Shown here one piece after another: positions 38,026 to 48,941 of a stretch of DNA of 64,000 nt. The notes under the pieces were generated by a model. That model ran no database searches. It was given only the letters and a program-made list of their open reading frames with translations, and was not told the origin of the DNA. The stretch's first letter is position 1. Each line of letters begins with the position of its first letter. The stretch comes from Ophioderma brevispina (lineage: Eukaryota > Echinodermata > Ophiuroidea > Amphilepidida > Ophiodermatidae), in assembly GCA_023653785.1 (NCBI GenBank), contig JAMKCH010012636.1, forward strand, positions 1 to 64,000, read 5' to 3'. Position numbers and translations under genes: made by a program.

Positions 38026-38316
38026 GGGTTTTGCGGTTCCATTGACCTTGAATGACCCCTGCTGACCTTGTCGTGACCTGTAAAGATTTTTGGCATCAAC
38101 AATCAACCCCATCCTCCAAGGTTCCTTCCATACCCAATGTTGACCTCATTTGACCCCTTTGACCTGAATACCTTGTCATGACCTTGATCCACTAACCAAT
38201 ACAAACTTGGTATTTGGACGTCCAATGGGCACCCCACCAAGTTTCCAGAACGTGGCGACCGCCTCAGTCTCCGAGAAAATAGACGCGTCAGACAGAACAC
38301 ACAGACCACCGGTATT
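38026..38316. repeat. Block C (right) of the giant palindrome
   Basis: Inverse of 34,262-34,565. The 68-codon frame on the - strand here is a by-product of the repeat. Confidence 0.75.
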
Positions 38317-38337
38317 ATATAGTATTTATTACATGTA

Positions 38338-39415
38338 CAGGTGAGTCAAAATAAAGTACAACAAATTGAGCGACTTCTCATGGAAAACCCTCTGTTGCTA
38401 TTCATATATTTCTTTTGTAGTAACATTCCTGTTTTGTTGGTCTCATATAAAACTTACCGCATAAAATGATTAACGCGTTCAAAAGGTTCACTGCAGAGTG
38501 AAAGTACCCAATGTAAAAGACCGAACAAGTCACGCTGAGTAACCCAAAGAGTACTTTGGGATTTACGTTCTGCTTTGGTATTTGCAGCATATCCTCCATT
38601 ACTTAAACAGTATAAATGTCAGGGAACACCAGTTACGTAACCGTCTGTGGTGATAAACGTTGTGAGTGGGAGGGTAGGGCGGGATCCCCGCACTCAAATC
38701 TTTGGCCCCTCCTGGCCCCATAGAGATCATAAAAGTAATAAATTGATAGTATTGACAGATTACCCCCTGGAATTAACCGTGTTCACCTTTGCAAAATGTG
38801 TTTTAGCGATGCCCCAAAGTTTAAATGATTCGCTAGCGCCTGGTTTCCTTCCCCAAATGAAAATGTCTGATTATACATCGTTGGGTAAGCCTGTAAAATG
38901 AGACTCAGATATACAATATATTTAATGAAATCAATATTTAGACTTGAGTAACAATTTGCAGCTTCTTTTCAACTTTTCCACGTAGTAAAATGTTCAAAAT
39001 ATAGGGCTGTGAATAAAACTAGATAAAGCATTTAATTTTTCCATTTTAAATATATGCCTGTTAATTTCAGTATCTTTAAGTATTCTGCAGTATCATTCAA
39101 CACATGTCCTGCGTAGGAATGTTGAATACGGCCCCAAAGAATCAACCTTAATTTATTCTGAAGCCCTCACGCTGCGTAATAATGATTAGTAAAGAGTCCT
39201 CAAGGGTACAGTCAGTGTGCAATTTGTTCGGGTCAAATGGTACCTTTCACAAAAATAACTGTAGCCTTTTGAAGGATTTATCGATTTTAAAAATTAAAAT
39301 TAATAATTAAGCATTTTATATAACTATTTAACACCTGACTTATTTGGGTAAATTCCGTTAATGTTTCTTCATAAAAAATCCCTCATTTGGTTGTACTTTT
39401 TTCTGACTCACCCTG
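38338..39415. mobile_element. Tc1/mariner-type non-autonomous element (1.08 kb)
   Basis: The left end CAGGTGAGTCAAAATAAAGT and the right-end mirror (ACTTTTTTCTGACTCACCCTG) are inverted repeats, with TA on both sides (38,336-38,337 and 39,416-39,417). Same end type as the element at 1,112-1,562. No transposase frame. It interrupts the right half of the giant palindrome between blocks C and B. Confidence 0.65.
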
Positions 39416-39419
39416 TATC

Positions 39420-40615
39420 CTAAGAAATATTTTAATAATAAAAATGAATGGATAGGAATATATGACTGTTTTGGAAGCCACTACCCCAAAATATAATAAT
39501 CCAATTATAAATAATATTAAATATAAAAATGAACTGATAGGATATATAATTGACTGTTTTGGAAGCCATCACAACAAAATATTATAATGACATTATACTA
39601 AATAATGTTAAATAAAGGATTATAATAGTGACGGTCTTGGAAGCCATCTAACACCTAAAATAATAAATAATAATAATATGTTAAAAATATAAAAGAATTT
39701 ATAGAATTATATAATGACTGTTTTGGGATATGATGATATAATGACCGTTTTAGGAAGCCCTCGACACACACCAAAATAATAAAAAGTAATAACCATAATA
39801 ATTTAATACCATAACTATGTATTAGAATAAGAAAATAATAATATTAATATAAAGATAACCATAATTAATACTAATTAGTATTAATTATAATAATAAAGAT
39901 CATAATTATAATTATATAATAAAAAATGGAATTTTTAATAATAATTATAATAAGTAATGGTACATAATAAAAATGAATGGATGGGATTACATAATGACTT
40001 TTTTTGGAAGCCCTCTGCACCTAAGTTAATAAATATTACTAATGATAGTAATGTTTAAAAATCTAAAAGAATTTATAGGATTATAAATGACTGTTTTTGA
40101 TAGGATTTATAATACCGTTTTGGAAGCCATCTAGCACCAAAATAATAAAAATAATAACCATAATAATTTAATACTAATAACTATTAATAAATATGAAAAT
40201 AATAATTAAATTATAGATGAAATGACCATAATAATTGAATAATTATTATTAAATTATAAAATAAAATAATAATTATAATTATAATAATAATTAAAAACAT
40301 GGAATTTTAATAAATAATGAAAGAGGGGGTAACTAATAAAATGAATTGATGGATTTATAAATAATGACTGTTTTGGTGAAGCCATCGCATACCAACATAA
40401 AAAAATTAATAACAAAAAAATAATAACCATATAATTGATATTATTATATTAGGCATTATGATAAAAATAATAAATTAATTTATAATTATGAAAAAAATCA
40501 ACCTGTGAACAATAATAATTAGCATAAAAACAAAAAAATAATGTTAAATAATAACACTGAATTGACAAGATCGGATATATATATGACCTGTTTTGGAGCC
40601 ATCTGCACCAATATG
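39420..40615. repeat. AT-rich minisatellite array, right
   Basis: About eight degenerate units of GACTGTTTTGGAAGCCATC followed by AACACC-AAAATA (near 39,466, 39,552, 39,628, 39,745, 39,990, 40,110, 40,365 and 40,585). This is the reverse of the unit in the left array. The frequent ATAATAATTA filler has diverged freely. Confidence 0.75.
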
Positions 40616-41717
40616 GGGGGTGAAGACCTTGGCTCCAACAAAAGTCTCGTATTCAAATTAAGGGGGGTTCAGACCACATGAATCGAAGCTGAGTGTGTTT
40701 CACCCATTACGTAGTAGCTAGACTTAAGTACGTATTAAAAATCCTTGTATTTGCTAAGCAAATATTTGTTAGAATTTGAAATATAATTCCCGTTTTGTTT
40801 CATCATAACACTTTGGTGTTTTGACATTATTGATGACTTCAGTGGACTAACAAGTCTTGGGGTATATTGCCTGTTGCTATAATTCACCTTTTAAAATAAA
40901 CGTACGTATGGAAAAACACAGGGAGTGCCGCCGATTATCATCTGACATATTGTCATATGGTGTCCAAACACAGGAGATTATTGTTAAAACAAAAAATGAA
41001 ATTAAGATGATATTGAGCGGTTTGGACTGCAAAATTGTCGACAAACCCCTCCCCTCGTACAACACAAGCGCAACCACTCTATTCGAAAGATATAATAAGA
41101 ATTTTAAAAATGATGGTTGTGTCAAAAACTTTGGTGGCAGGGGTGTTTTTTGGTCAAACAAATCACGTTTTTTGAGCTACAAACTTAAGAATATCAAGAT
41201 TTATAATTTTTTAGCAAAACAAATTTTAAATCATCATGCATACTATCAATCTCTACCATTTTAATTATAGATTTACATGTTTTTATACAATATATAAAGG
41301 GTCTTGAATTTTTAAGCCCCACAACACCTTTTTTCCTAAAAAAAGCATCCTTTTTAATCACGTGTCACCACACGAGTATTAACCTGAACCCTTTATGCAC
41401 GTATAAAACCTATTCACTAAACAAAAAAGGAACCATAAAATAAATTGTAATATTTTACCTTAAAAATAAAAATAAATAATAATTTCTCTACTTGCAGCCC
41501 AAATTTCATTTTTCGGCATAGAAATCATCCCTGCCACCAAATAAGAAGGTTTCACCAAACCATCATTTATCTTAAATCTATATATTTAATCCATTCAAAA
41601 CAGTAAAATCCCTTGTTGTTTTTTTTTGTTTGTTTTCCTTTTGGGAGGGCAAACTCGAAACTAGAGCACTTTTCAGGCTCGGCCGCTGCGCTAATATGTT
41701 TCTCTGTTAGAAGCTCC

Positions 41718-41964
41718 CAGGCCCGTACGCAGGAGGGGTGCGGGGTGTGGCGCCCCCCCCCCCCAAATTCCGCAAAAGGGGAAAGTCCACTTTTTGCATA
41801 AAAGGTCTAAAATGTGAGAAATTTTGACAAAATTTCCACTTGTTTGGTGATGAATTTTTCAAAGGGACCGTTTTAGGGTGTCGAGGTCCAATTTTACAAA
41901 AAAAGCCACTTTTTCGAAGTCCCGCACCCCCCCCCCCCCCAATAAATCCTGCGGGACGGCCCTG
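41718..41964. mobile_element. hAT-type MITE with 8-bp target duplication
   Basis: The ends CAGGCCCGTACGCAGG and mirror CCTGCGGGACGGCCCTG are flanked by GAAGCTCC on both sides (41,710-41,717 and 41,965-41,972). The opposite arm of the palindrome (43,260-43,268) keeps the uninterrupted AAGCTCCC site. It has two internal poly-C runs (about 41,751-41,764 and 41,928-41,941). Confidence 0.7.
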
Positions 41965-42080
41965 GAAGCTCCCATCACAAGATGGTACTTTTCAATATGG
42001 CTGTTACAAAGATGGAATCGGAGGAAAACCTTTTCAAATTATCAGTAAAGAAATGTTTTGCCTGAGTGCGAACCCTAGCA

Positions 42081-42145
42081 CACCCAGCACACAAACACAC
42101 ACACACACACGCATACTCACGATCACACACGCACACACAAATACA
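42081..42145 (+). repeat. (CA)n microsatellite, left arm
   Basis: CACACA-rich tract within the nested palindrome; the mirrored GT tract is at 43,084-43,170. Confidence 0.85.
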
Positions 42146-43083
42146 TAGCAGTTACAAAATAGTAACTTAAGGAAGATGTACACACTTCTAAGTCGTCTGA
42201 CAAAGCATTGCTGCGAAATTCACGTAACTTAGTGAAGTAGATTTCTTTAAGCCTCTTGTATACCCCTTTAGCAAAAAGCTGAAAGTTTACACTTTAATGT
42301 CACGCTATAATCTCAATTACGCTTGTAGACTCAAATTTTTTCATTGAAAACATGACCCCCGCCCGCCCCCTTCCTTACGGTCGAGGACGATATATACGCA
42401 CATCGGAAAAGACTTGACTAAAGGTTAAACCTGGTTTAAGGTTATAAGGTTATAAATCGTATGTAGAAAGTGCTCACCCTGTATTTAGCAAAATTATGAT
42501 CACTATTACTCTAGCTTTTTCCAAATTGAACACATAAATTCATTATCATCTCAACAACTTCAAGATGGGGTTTTGGGTGAAAGCAATTCAATAAAGATTA
42601 AACCTCAGGATTATAAGACAGTCAACACTATTCCCTTATTGAATCCTTTGAACTCCAATAATTTTTACTTTTTTATTCAAATTGGAGAACTTTAAATATT
42701 GACCCTGTACAACTGAATTGACCCTTTTTTTATTGATAAAATTTTTGCTGTTTTTTAAACCCATATTTATGAAATGTTAGGCTGTAGATGGTAAAACTAT
42801 AACCTTTTCTGATTCCTTGCATGGTTAAACAAATAGTGTGGTATACTTTTCAACACCATTGGATCTATTTAAAAATTTTACCCTGTACAAATAAGCAGAC
42901 TATTGCTCCTAAACATTTTTGTAATAGTCTAGAAATACTGATTGAGGAAGGAGCAGACAAGAGACTTAAAGAACCTATTTAACTAAAGTATGTGAATATC
43001 AGAGCAACTGCTCTTGTAAGACCACTTAGAAGTGTGTATATCTTTGTTTAAGTTTACTATTTTTGTAACTGCGTATGTATTTG

Positions 43084-43170
43084 GGTGTGTGTGTGTGTCT
43101 GAGTGTGTGAGGGTGAGTATGTGCGTGTGTGTGTATGTGTGTGAGTGTGTGTTTGGGTGTGTGCGTGCAT
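43084..43170 (+). repeat. (GT)n microsatellite, right arm
   Basis: GTGTGT-rich tract, the inverted partner of 42,081-42,145, and longer than it. Confidence 0.85.
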
Positions 43171-43573
43171 GCTAGGGTTCGCACTCAGGCAAAAACATTT
43201 CTTTATGGATAACTTCAAATTTTTGTAACAGCCATATTGAATAGTGCCCTGTTTTGATGGGAGCTTTTAAAGGAGAAATATATCTTCAATCTGCTTTTTG
43301 TTTTTACAATAATCTCCTGTGTTTGGACACCACATGACGTCACGTCGGTTGATAATAATCGGCGGCACTCCCTGTGTTGTTTTTCCGTACGTACATATAA
43401 AGGCGACTACAGGCAGTATCTCCCAAGACTAGTAGTGTAGTCCACATGACGTCCTATAGTGAGAAAACACAAAGTATTATGGTGAAGCAAAAAAGTAAAT
43501 TATGTTTCAACATTCTTGCAAATATTCTTTAGCAAATACAAGGATTTTTCATACGTACTTTGGTCTCGCTACT

Positions 43574-44176
43574 ACGTAATTGTGCAAAAAGTTGTTTTTA
43601 TGATGGTGTAAAATTCGAAAACTTTGAGGTCACGTGACCCCCGAAACGGCTGATAGCCCCAAGAATTGTTTTCTTTTAAATCAAAGAACATAATCTAAAT
43701 ATCATTTCCTCATCTGCACAAAACCAAAAATTCACCGTTTTGGATGCTATGATCTGTTAAAATTGGGTCTAAAAAGATGGCTTTTTTAACATTCCAAAAA
43801 TGCAGTATTTCAACATGGCAACAGGTGGCCAAAATGGCAACACTGGTGAACAGTTTTTCGTTCACATGCTCTAGCTCTGAAAGGATATGGCTATGCAAAT
43901 ATTTATTTGTTTGGTAAAAATATTTCATAGTCTGTCATTACCAGTGCATTGAATTTTGCATATTTTTCACAATGAAAAGTGTCATTTTAGGCCTATTTCT
44001 TGTTACTGGGGCACCATAACAACAATTGACTGTTGACATGGCAACAGACTTCTGCTAAATTTTTAAATATTGTTTCAGTAGGTTTGGGCCAGTGGCCTGT
44101 CATCTGACAAAGTTTTAAAAAAATCTATTTTTTTCGTGTCCAAAACCTTGAGGATCTACGAAAAATTTGGTCTTAA
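43574..44176. repeat. Arm A (right) of the giant palindrome
   Basis: Inverse of 32,313-33,155 but without the LINE tail; ends with TTAA at 44,173-44,176. Confidence 0.8.
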
Positions 44177-44189
44177 GAGGCCACTCAAA

Positions 44190-44400
44190 AACCTCTATTT
44201 TGAGTGAATTTTTCTACAAAAATTTTTTTGCAAATTTGTCACCCGAAAACCCCTTATTTTGGGGCATTTTGGCTGTCTCAGACAAAGATCCTATTTTTTA
44301 GTCCTACGTCACCGAATGCTCCAGGGTTTCGAAGAGCCATCCTTACACCCACATCCATTTCATATGTGATTGACCCCCGTGAGTTCAATTTGTGACTTTG
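44190..44400. repeat. Dispersed repeat rich in CACCC-AAA-CCCC words
   Basis: Sequence such as GTCACCCGAAAACCCCTTAT and TTTTGGCTGTCTCAGACAAA resembles 57,800-58,100 (CACCCAAAGACCCC, TTTGGCTGTTTCTCACCC), ending in both with TTTTTAGTCCT. Low-complexity dispersed family. Confidence 0.5.
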
Positions 44401-44461
44401 AGACTTTTGGCTTGTAACCTCTCATAGGCCCAATACAGCCCGGCCATATTTTACATTCTAA

Positions 44462-45419
44462 TTAAAGCGGCACTGGCACATTTTCAGAAAATATGAAATT
44501 TCTTCAATTTGCTTGCAAATGATAGTTTAGGCCATTGGAAGAATAGAGATAAATTTAACACTAAATATAACATACCCAAAAGCACAGAGAGAGGCTAAAC
44601 ACATAGGCCTACAGGTAATTTGTAGGCTAACTTTTAAGTTTGTCTAACTTTAATCAACAAATGTGTCTATTACATAAACTCGTACTCATTGATATTCAAA
44701 CAGAGACCGGTCAAACAAGGTGCATGCCGTGAGAATCAACGCCGGCGACATTAATTATAAAATCGGTCTGTTAAAGGCTGACTCAGAGATTTCCAAATAT
44801 ATATTTTGTGTGAAATAAAATTAGCTAGAACTAAAGATAGTACTCTAAAATACACAATTCTAAAGTTTGAAATGAATCAGATTTTTCGTTTTAATGCAGT
44901 AAGCATTTATGTATAGTATTACGTGCCATAGGATACTGTGTATAACAAAAATTCCGGATTCGGAATTTTATCACAAAGTTGTAATTTTCTATATGATGGA
45001 CTTTGATTTGAGCTTAGCTATTTCACACAGTGATAAGTATATGGACAAGCATTATGTATATGCAAAAAAACCGATTTGTTTGAAAATTGAGGGCGCCCTC
45101 CACGGGAAATCTCTGAGTCAGCCTTTAAGGGCCATCTTCAAAACTCAACCACCGGTTACTGGCCGGTTCCAGCTGGTTCTTTTTGGTTGAAGCCAATTTC
45201 TTTTGTTCTAAACAATGAAACACGGTTCAACCGACAAAAGCCGCCAGTCAACCGGCGGGTCAGTATTGAAGCCATCCCTTACCAATAAGTACGCTGATTT
45301 GGGTTTAATAATTTTAGATGAGGGCCAATGTATATAAAAGATTTATAACCATGCAAAAATATCAATTTTGAAAAATCTAGAGTGTGCACTATTTTTCAAA
45401 TGTGCCAGTGTCTCTTTAA
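44462..45419. mobile_element. TTAA-flanked inverted-repeat element (958 bp)
   Basis: TTAA at 44,462 followed by AGCGGCACTGGCACATTTT; the right end is the mirror AAATGTGCCAGTGTCTCT then TTAA (45,416-45,419). It contains another TTAA MITE (44,771-45,128). A partial relative begins at 27,767. PiggyBac-like target choice is inferred from the TTAA ends only. Confidence 0.6.
44771..45128. mobile_element. TTAA MITE, copy 1 (AGGCTGACTCAGAGATTT ends)
   Basis: TTAA then AGGCTGACTCAGAGATTT at the left and the exact mirror plus TTAA at the right (358 bp in total). The interior (GTATAGTATTACGTGC, ATTTCACACAGTGAT, GAGGGCGCCCTC) recurs at 46,354-46,722. Nested inside the 44,462-45,419 element, so it inserted later. 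Confidence 0.8.
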
Positions 45420-45463
45420 ATAACAAAACACCAATAAATTGTATCTAATGTGTATGCTATAAT

Positions 45464-45764
45464 CAGTGGCGTACCGAGACAGTCGATCCAGAGGGGGCAA
45501 ATTTCCAAGTCGTTCCACCAGAGGGGGCAAAATTCGTAAATCGTCCCAGTGATTTGCTCCAATTTAGTCTGAATTTGACAAAATGCGCGCGTAGCGCGCG
45601 AAAATTGCCGGATTTACTTTAATTTCGCCCAAATTTGGGCTGAAATTGGTTGAAATTCCCCGAAAAATAGGGATAAAAATGCACATTTTGGCCCATATCG
45701 TCCCGCTTTTTCGAGCCAGAGGGGGCAACTTGCCCCCCCTGCCCCCCCGGTTGGTACGCCACTG
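45464..45764. mobile_element. hAT-type MITE, CAGTGGCGTACC family, copy 1
   Basis: Ends CAGTGGCGTACC and mirror GGTACGCCACTG, with a perfect 8-bp target duplication GCTATAAT (45,456-45,463 and 45,765-45,772). The interior has a GCGCGCGTAGCGCGCG hairpin and AGAGGGGGCAA repeats. 301 bp, no coding capacity. An inverted second copy is at 50,018-50,321. Confidence 0.85.
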
Positions 45765-45772
45765 GCTATAAT

Positions 45773-46353
45773 GTACGACTAGACGAGTAATTTGACATCA
45801 TTTTAAAAATAATCCAATGGATTTGAAATTTGAGTGCTAGTCTTTTTCAAAGACTTAACGGTATGAGGGCGCTCTTACGAGTATCGGAAAAGACGACTAA
45901 AGGCTATATCATCTACTGAATGACCGTTACTGGAAATTACACTGTTTTGCAGCGGGTTAATCCACTAACCCCGACGGATTTTGATGTCAATGATTTATAA
46001 TTTCTTTCAAAATCGTCATGGTTTTACTAAGATTTAGTGAAGCGGTTTAAGAGGTAATTTTGTAAAGTCACTGGGACCGAGGCTGCCGTAGAAAATGCAC
46101 GTTAGAAATTCAGAATTCTTTAAATTACCGTTTTGAAATCACAAATACCCAGGGAAACTTATAGCAATCTCATACGCGTGGACGGATACTCAACATTCCT
46201 TTGAAAACATTACGCGTGGGTGTTTATACACTAAATCCCTGCCAGATGAATTATGGATATCTTTGCATTTTACAAGATAGTTATTATGTAGATGTCGATA
46301 AACTAATCACAAAAGTATCATATCACATAAAAGCAATGGCTTGAAGAAAGGCT
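45773..46353. other. Non-coding DNA
   Basis: A short word shared with 42,390-42,440 (ATCGGAAAAGAC then GACTAAAGG) marks another dispersed repeat at about 45,880-45,910. Nothing else recognised. Confidence 0.3.
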
Positions 46354-46722
46354 TTAAAGGCTGACTCAGAGATTTTAAAATCTAATTTTTTCGTGTAATA
46401 ATTAAAAATAGTCAACTAGAACTAAAGATAGTAACATAAAATGCACAATTCGAAAGTTTGAGATGAATCAGATTTTTCGTTTTGATGCAGTAAACAATCA
46501 TGTATAGTATTACGTGCAATAGGATACTGTGTATAACAAAATTTCCGGATCCGGAATTTTATAACAAAGTTGTGATTTTCTATATGAAGGCCTTCGATTT
46601 GGGCTTAGCTATTTCACACAGTGATTAGTATATGGCCGAGCATTATATATATATACAAAAAACACGATTTGTTTGGAAATTGAGGGCGCCCTCATCGGGA
46701 AATCTCTGAGTCATCCTTTTAA
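46354..46722. mobile_element. TTAA MITE, copy 2 (AGGCTGACTCAGAGATTT ends)
   Basis: Same family as 44,771-45,128, with the same ends and interior. The right end has one extra T before TTAA and a G-to-T-type change in the inverted repeat. Confidence 0.8.
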
Positions 46723-46846
46723 AGGAGAACCTGTATCAAGAATAACTTTCACATAATACGCTATAAAAACAATTATTGAACACATATGGAGGGGTTTCAT
46801 GGGAAAACGGAATTATACTAACCATAAAACGAATTAAAAGCATTTT

Positions 46847-47060
46847 GTCTGACCATGCGCTATTTAAAATTCGCGCTACTGTATATGGGATATGCATGTA
46901 TTTGTGTTATGCGATGCGGACGGCACAGTAGCGTCATACATCTTCATATATGACGTTTTCATAATGTGTATTTCCTATGGCATGCATGATCTAAACGTGC
47001 CGGTCGTATCGCATAACACGTTATATACAAGCGCGATTTTTAAATAGCACATGGTCAGAC
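46847..47060. mobile_element. Small inverted-repeat element just upstream of the GFR exon
   Basis: GTCTGACCATGCGCTATTTA at the left and its mirror at the right (TAAATAGCACATGGTCAGAC), with further mirrored words including TGTTATGCGAT. It ends 33 bp before the acceptor-side exon boundary at 47,094, inside the intron. Confidence 0.65.
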
Positions 47061-47093
47061 TAGATGATGCAATATCCCATGCATATCTTACAG

Positions 47094-47299
47094 ATACAAT
47101 TTTGAAAACTACAAGGAATTGTGCAAAATGGATCCGAATTCCTCCACCGGATGCGTTTACAACTATGGTCAGTGTCGAGCGGCTTGGATAGGTATTCTTG
47201 GAACACCAATTGCAGCAAGTTGTACGTGTAGCAACAGTGGCGTTCATTTTAATGAGTGCATGCATCACGTGAGCATAGTCTTCAGGAATTCATGTTTCG
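47094..47299 (+). CDS. GFR (GDNF receptor alpha) domain exon
   Basis: Acceptor CTTACAG before 47,094; donor GTGGGT after 47,299; phase 2 in, phase 1 out. The peptide holds seven cysteines. It runs ELCKMDPNSSTGC, then GQCRAAWIGILGTPI, then ASCTCSNSGVHFNEC, then an eleven-residue step to RNSC. This is the layout of GFR alpha domain 3: the C-D-C-S-N-S-G block followed by E-E-C-L and, after the same spacing, D-N-T-C. The CSNSG core is identical to the remembered vertebrate family and the E-C to N-x-C spacing is the same. The preceding exon should carry the first cysteines of this domain and is not found. A minor open frame continues past the donor, so the donor choice rests on phase agreement with 50,550. 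Confidence 0.7.
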
Positions 47300-48589
47300 G
47301 TGGGTATCTAAATTTTGCTGCAAATGCTCAACTTATTTTAACATTTGATAAACCTATGAAGAAAAGGGATTAGAAGATAACCTATCGGTTTCGTAGAGTG
47401 TCTAAAGTTCATTAATATACCTAAGTCACCAGATATATGACATAATCTGGGAGTAGTAATCTCAAATGTAACATAATTTTAAGTATTTTGAACTTTTGAC
47501 TCAAAAACTATGGATTAAGTGATGGGTTATATAATTGACTTTTATTGACCTTTCATCAAGTCTTACAGGATGGGCTTGAAGATTTTCTATTTGACTTTGT
47601 TTTAAATTTTACATGAGAGTAAAGGAGTTTAATCCCAGATCATCCATAACTTTTGTAGATGGTCTCAAGTCAATTCACAGGAATAAGGCACACGATCATG
47701 TTACATAATCTGTAGGAGAACTGACTTGAAGTGAAGTATTTTGACCTTTGACCCCTAAATCATGCATCACATGACAAGTCACTATTGACTTTTGTAGTGT
47801 TGACAAGTCCGACAAGATGGCAGTATTAGTTTTGTGTTTTGAGCTAATTCTAATATTTACGCATGATGAGCATTTTGACCCCTGTAACCCTATTGTGACC
47901 TTTGACACCAATTTGGTCATGTCAAAAGTTCGCGTGAATGTAATGTCTTGTGGCCAAATTAAGTCATTATCGCATGTTGAATGTCTGAGAAATTTGTAAG
48001 TTGAAAGAAAGAAGGAGGCAAAATCAGTAAGATCTAACCCGTGGACGCGTCTTAATAAAGGTAAAGCATTACCAGCTTTGATAGATTTCTCATTTACAAG
48101 CTTTCAAACAAGTAACCTTCAGATAAGAAATAATGTGATATTACAGGCGCTCCATACTATTGCAAAATATAACTTTCTGTGCTTCATACGAAAGGCTATG
48201 CAAATAAGCTCAAATATATCTTATTTGAATCTGATCATGCCATTTTTATAATGTGAGCAGTAATTACATGTGTTACAAAAGCTGATACGGTTCATAGCCT
48301 TGTTCATGGTGCTCTACCAACTTCATTCATTGGTTCACATGTCTAATACAAATAATGTCACAGATCATTTTAGGTAGAAATCATGCAGAATGAAGCATAT
48401 TCCCCCTCCCCAAAACTAAAATAGCCTTTACCATGGCGAGAATTTACTCTATTAAGCGCCTAATTTGATTTCTAAATCACCTGTGTATGGCTTCCAATGG
48501 CAAGTTCAATCAGTTCTACTCAGGCAGAGCGTGCCTTGTTTAATCTCTCAGGCTTTTTCTCTGACTAGCACAACCACTGCATCTGACCA
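47300..48589. other. Intron, mostly unremarkable
   Basis: Contains scattered TGACCTTTGACC-type words (47,490-47,910) typical of dispersed repeats; no exon recognised. Confidence 0.3.
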
Positions 48590-48837
48590 CTATGTGTATT
48601 TGTGGTTTTATAGGTAGACTATATAAGGACAAAATCCGATATTATAGTAATTACACACTTATCTACCACACCTAATTGAAAGGGGAATCATATATTTGAC
48701 TGCTGTTTTCTTTCTTTTCTATCAATTTTTCAATTGGAAAAATTAATTTATAAGAACTGTACAGACTATCTTTCACCTAAGTTATCAATTTCAAATATTT
48801 TTACTTTTTTTTTTGATCACTGATAGTGTCTTTAATC
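48590..48837. repeat. Dispersed repeat ending TCACTGATAGTGTCTTTAA
   Basis: Matches about 36,300-36,563 in the same orientation (ATAAGGACA-AATC, TTCCTTTTCT-like and CAAATATTTT words, and the same terminal word). The left terminus is not clear. Confidence 0.45.
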
Positions 48838-48941
48838 TACCTCTAGATAGGGTAGTCATTTGACGCTAAAGTACTGATTCCAAGCTCTGCAAACAAGAAT
48901 AAATGTCTATAATATAAAACATTGTGAAAAATAAATAGCAA

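Larger units (their letters stand above)
40707..43580. mobile_element. Second palindrome nested in the giant one (2.9 kb)
   Basis: The ends are ATTACGTAGTAG and its mirror CTACTACGTAAT. Arms 40,707-41,018 and 43,310-43,580 match in reverse (shared AGGGAGTGCCGCCGATTAT, GTCCAAACACAGGAGATTAT). After an interruption, 41,965-42,245 pairs with 42,985-43,290, including mirrored CA and GT microsatellites. The left arm has a 672-bp unmatched insertion (41,019-41,690) and a hAT-type MITE (41,718-41,964). It sits at the junction between block A and the right AT array. Confidence 0.65.
32313..44176. mobile_element. Giant nested palindrome (11.9 kb) with TTAA ends
   Basis: Left end: TTAA at 32,313 then GACCCAATTTTTCGTAGATC. 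Right end: the mirror, finishing with TTAA at 44,176. Four blocks are mirrored in order: A (32,313-33,155 / 43,574-44,176), B, AT-rich arrays (33,290-34,260 / 39,420-40,615), C (34,262-34,565 / 38,026-38,316), and D (34,590-35,370 / 37,450-37,990). The unique centre is about 35,370-37,450. The right half is longer because of a Tc1/mariner-type element (38,338-39,415) and a second palindrome (40,707-43,580); the left half has a LINE tail (32,770-33,016). TTAA at both ends suggests piggyBac-like target choice, but no transposase was found. Confidence 0.7.

Noticed and set aside
40857..41264. 135-codon open frame
   Set aside because: Its first third lies in an arm of the nested palindrome (mirrored at 43,310-43,440) and the rest has no recognisable family; AT-rich chance frame.
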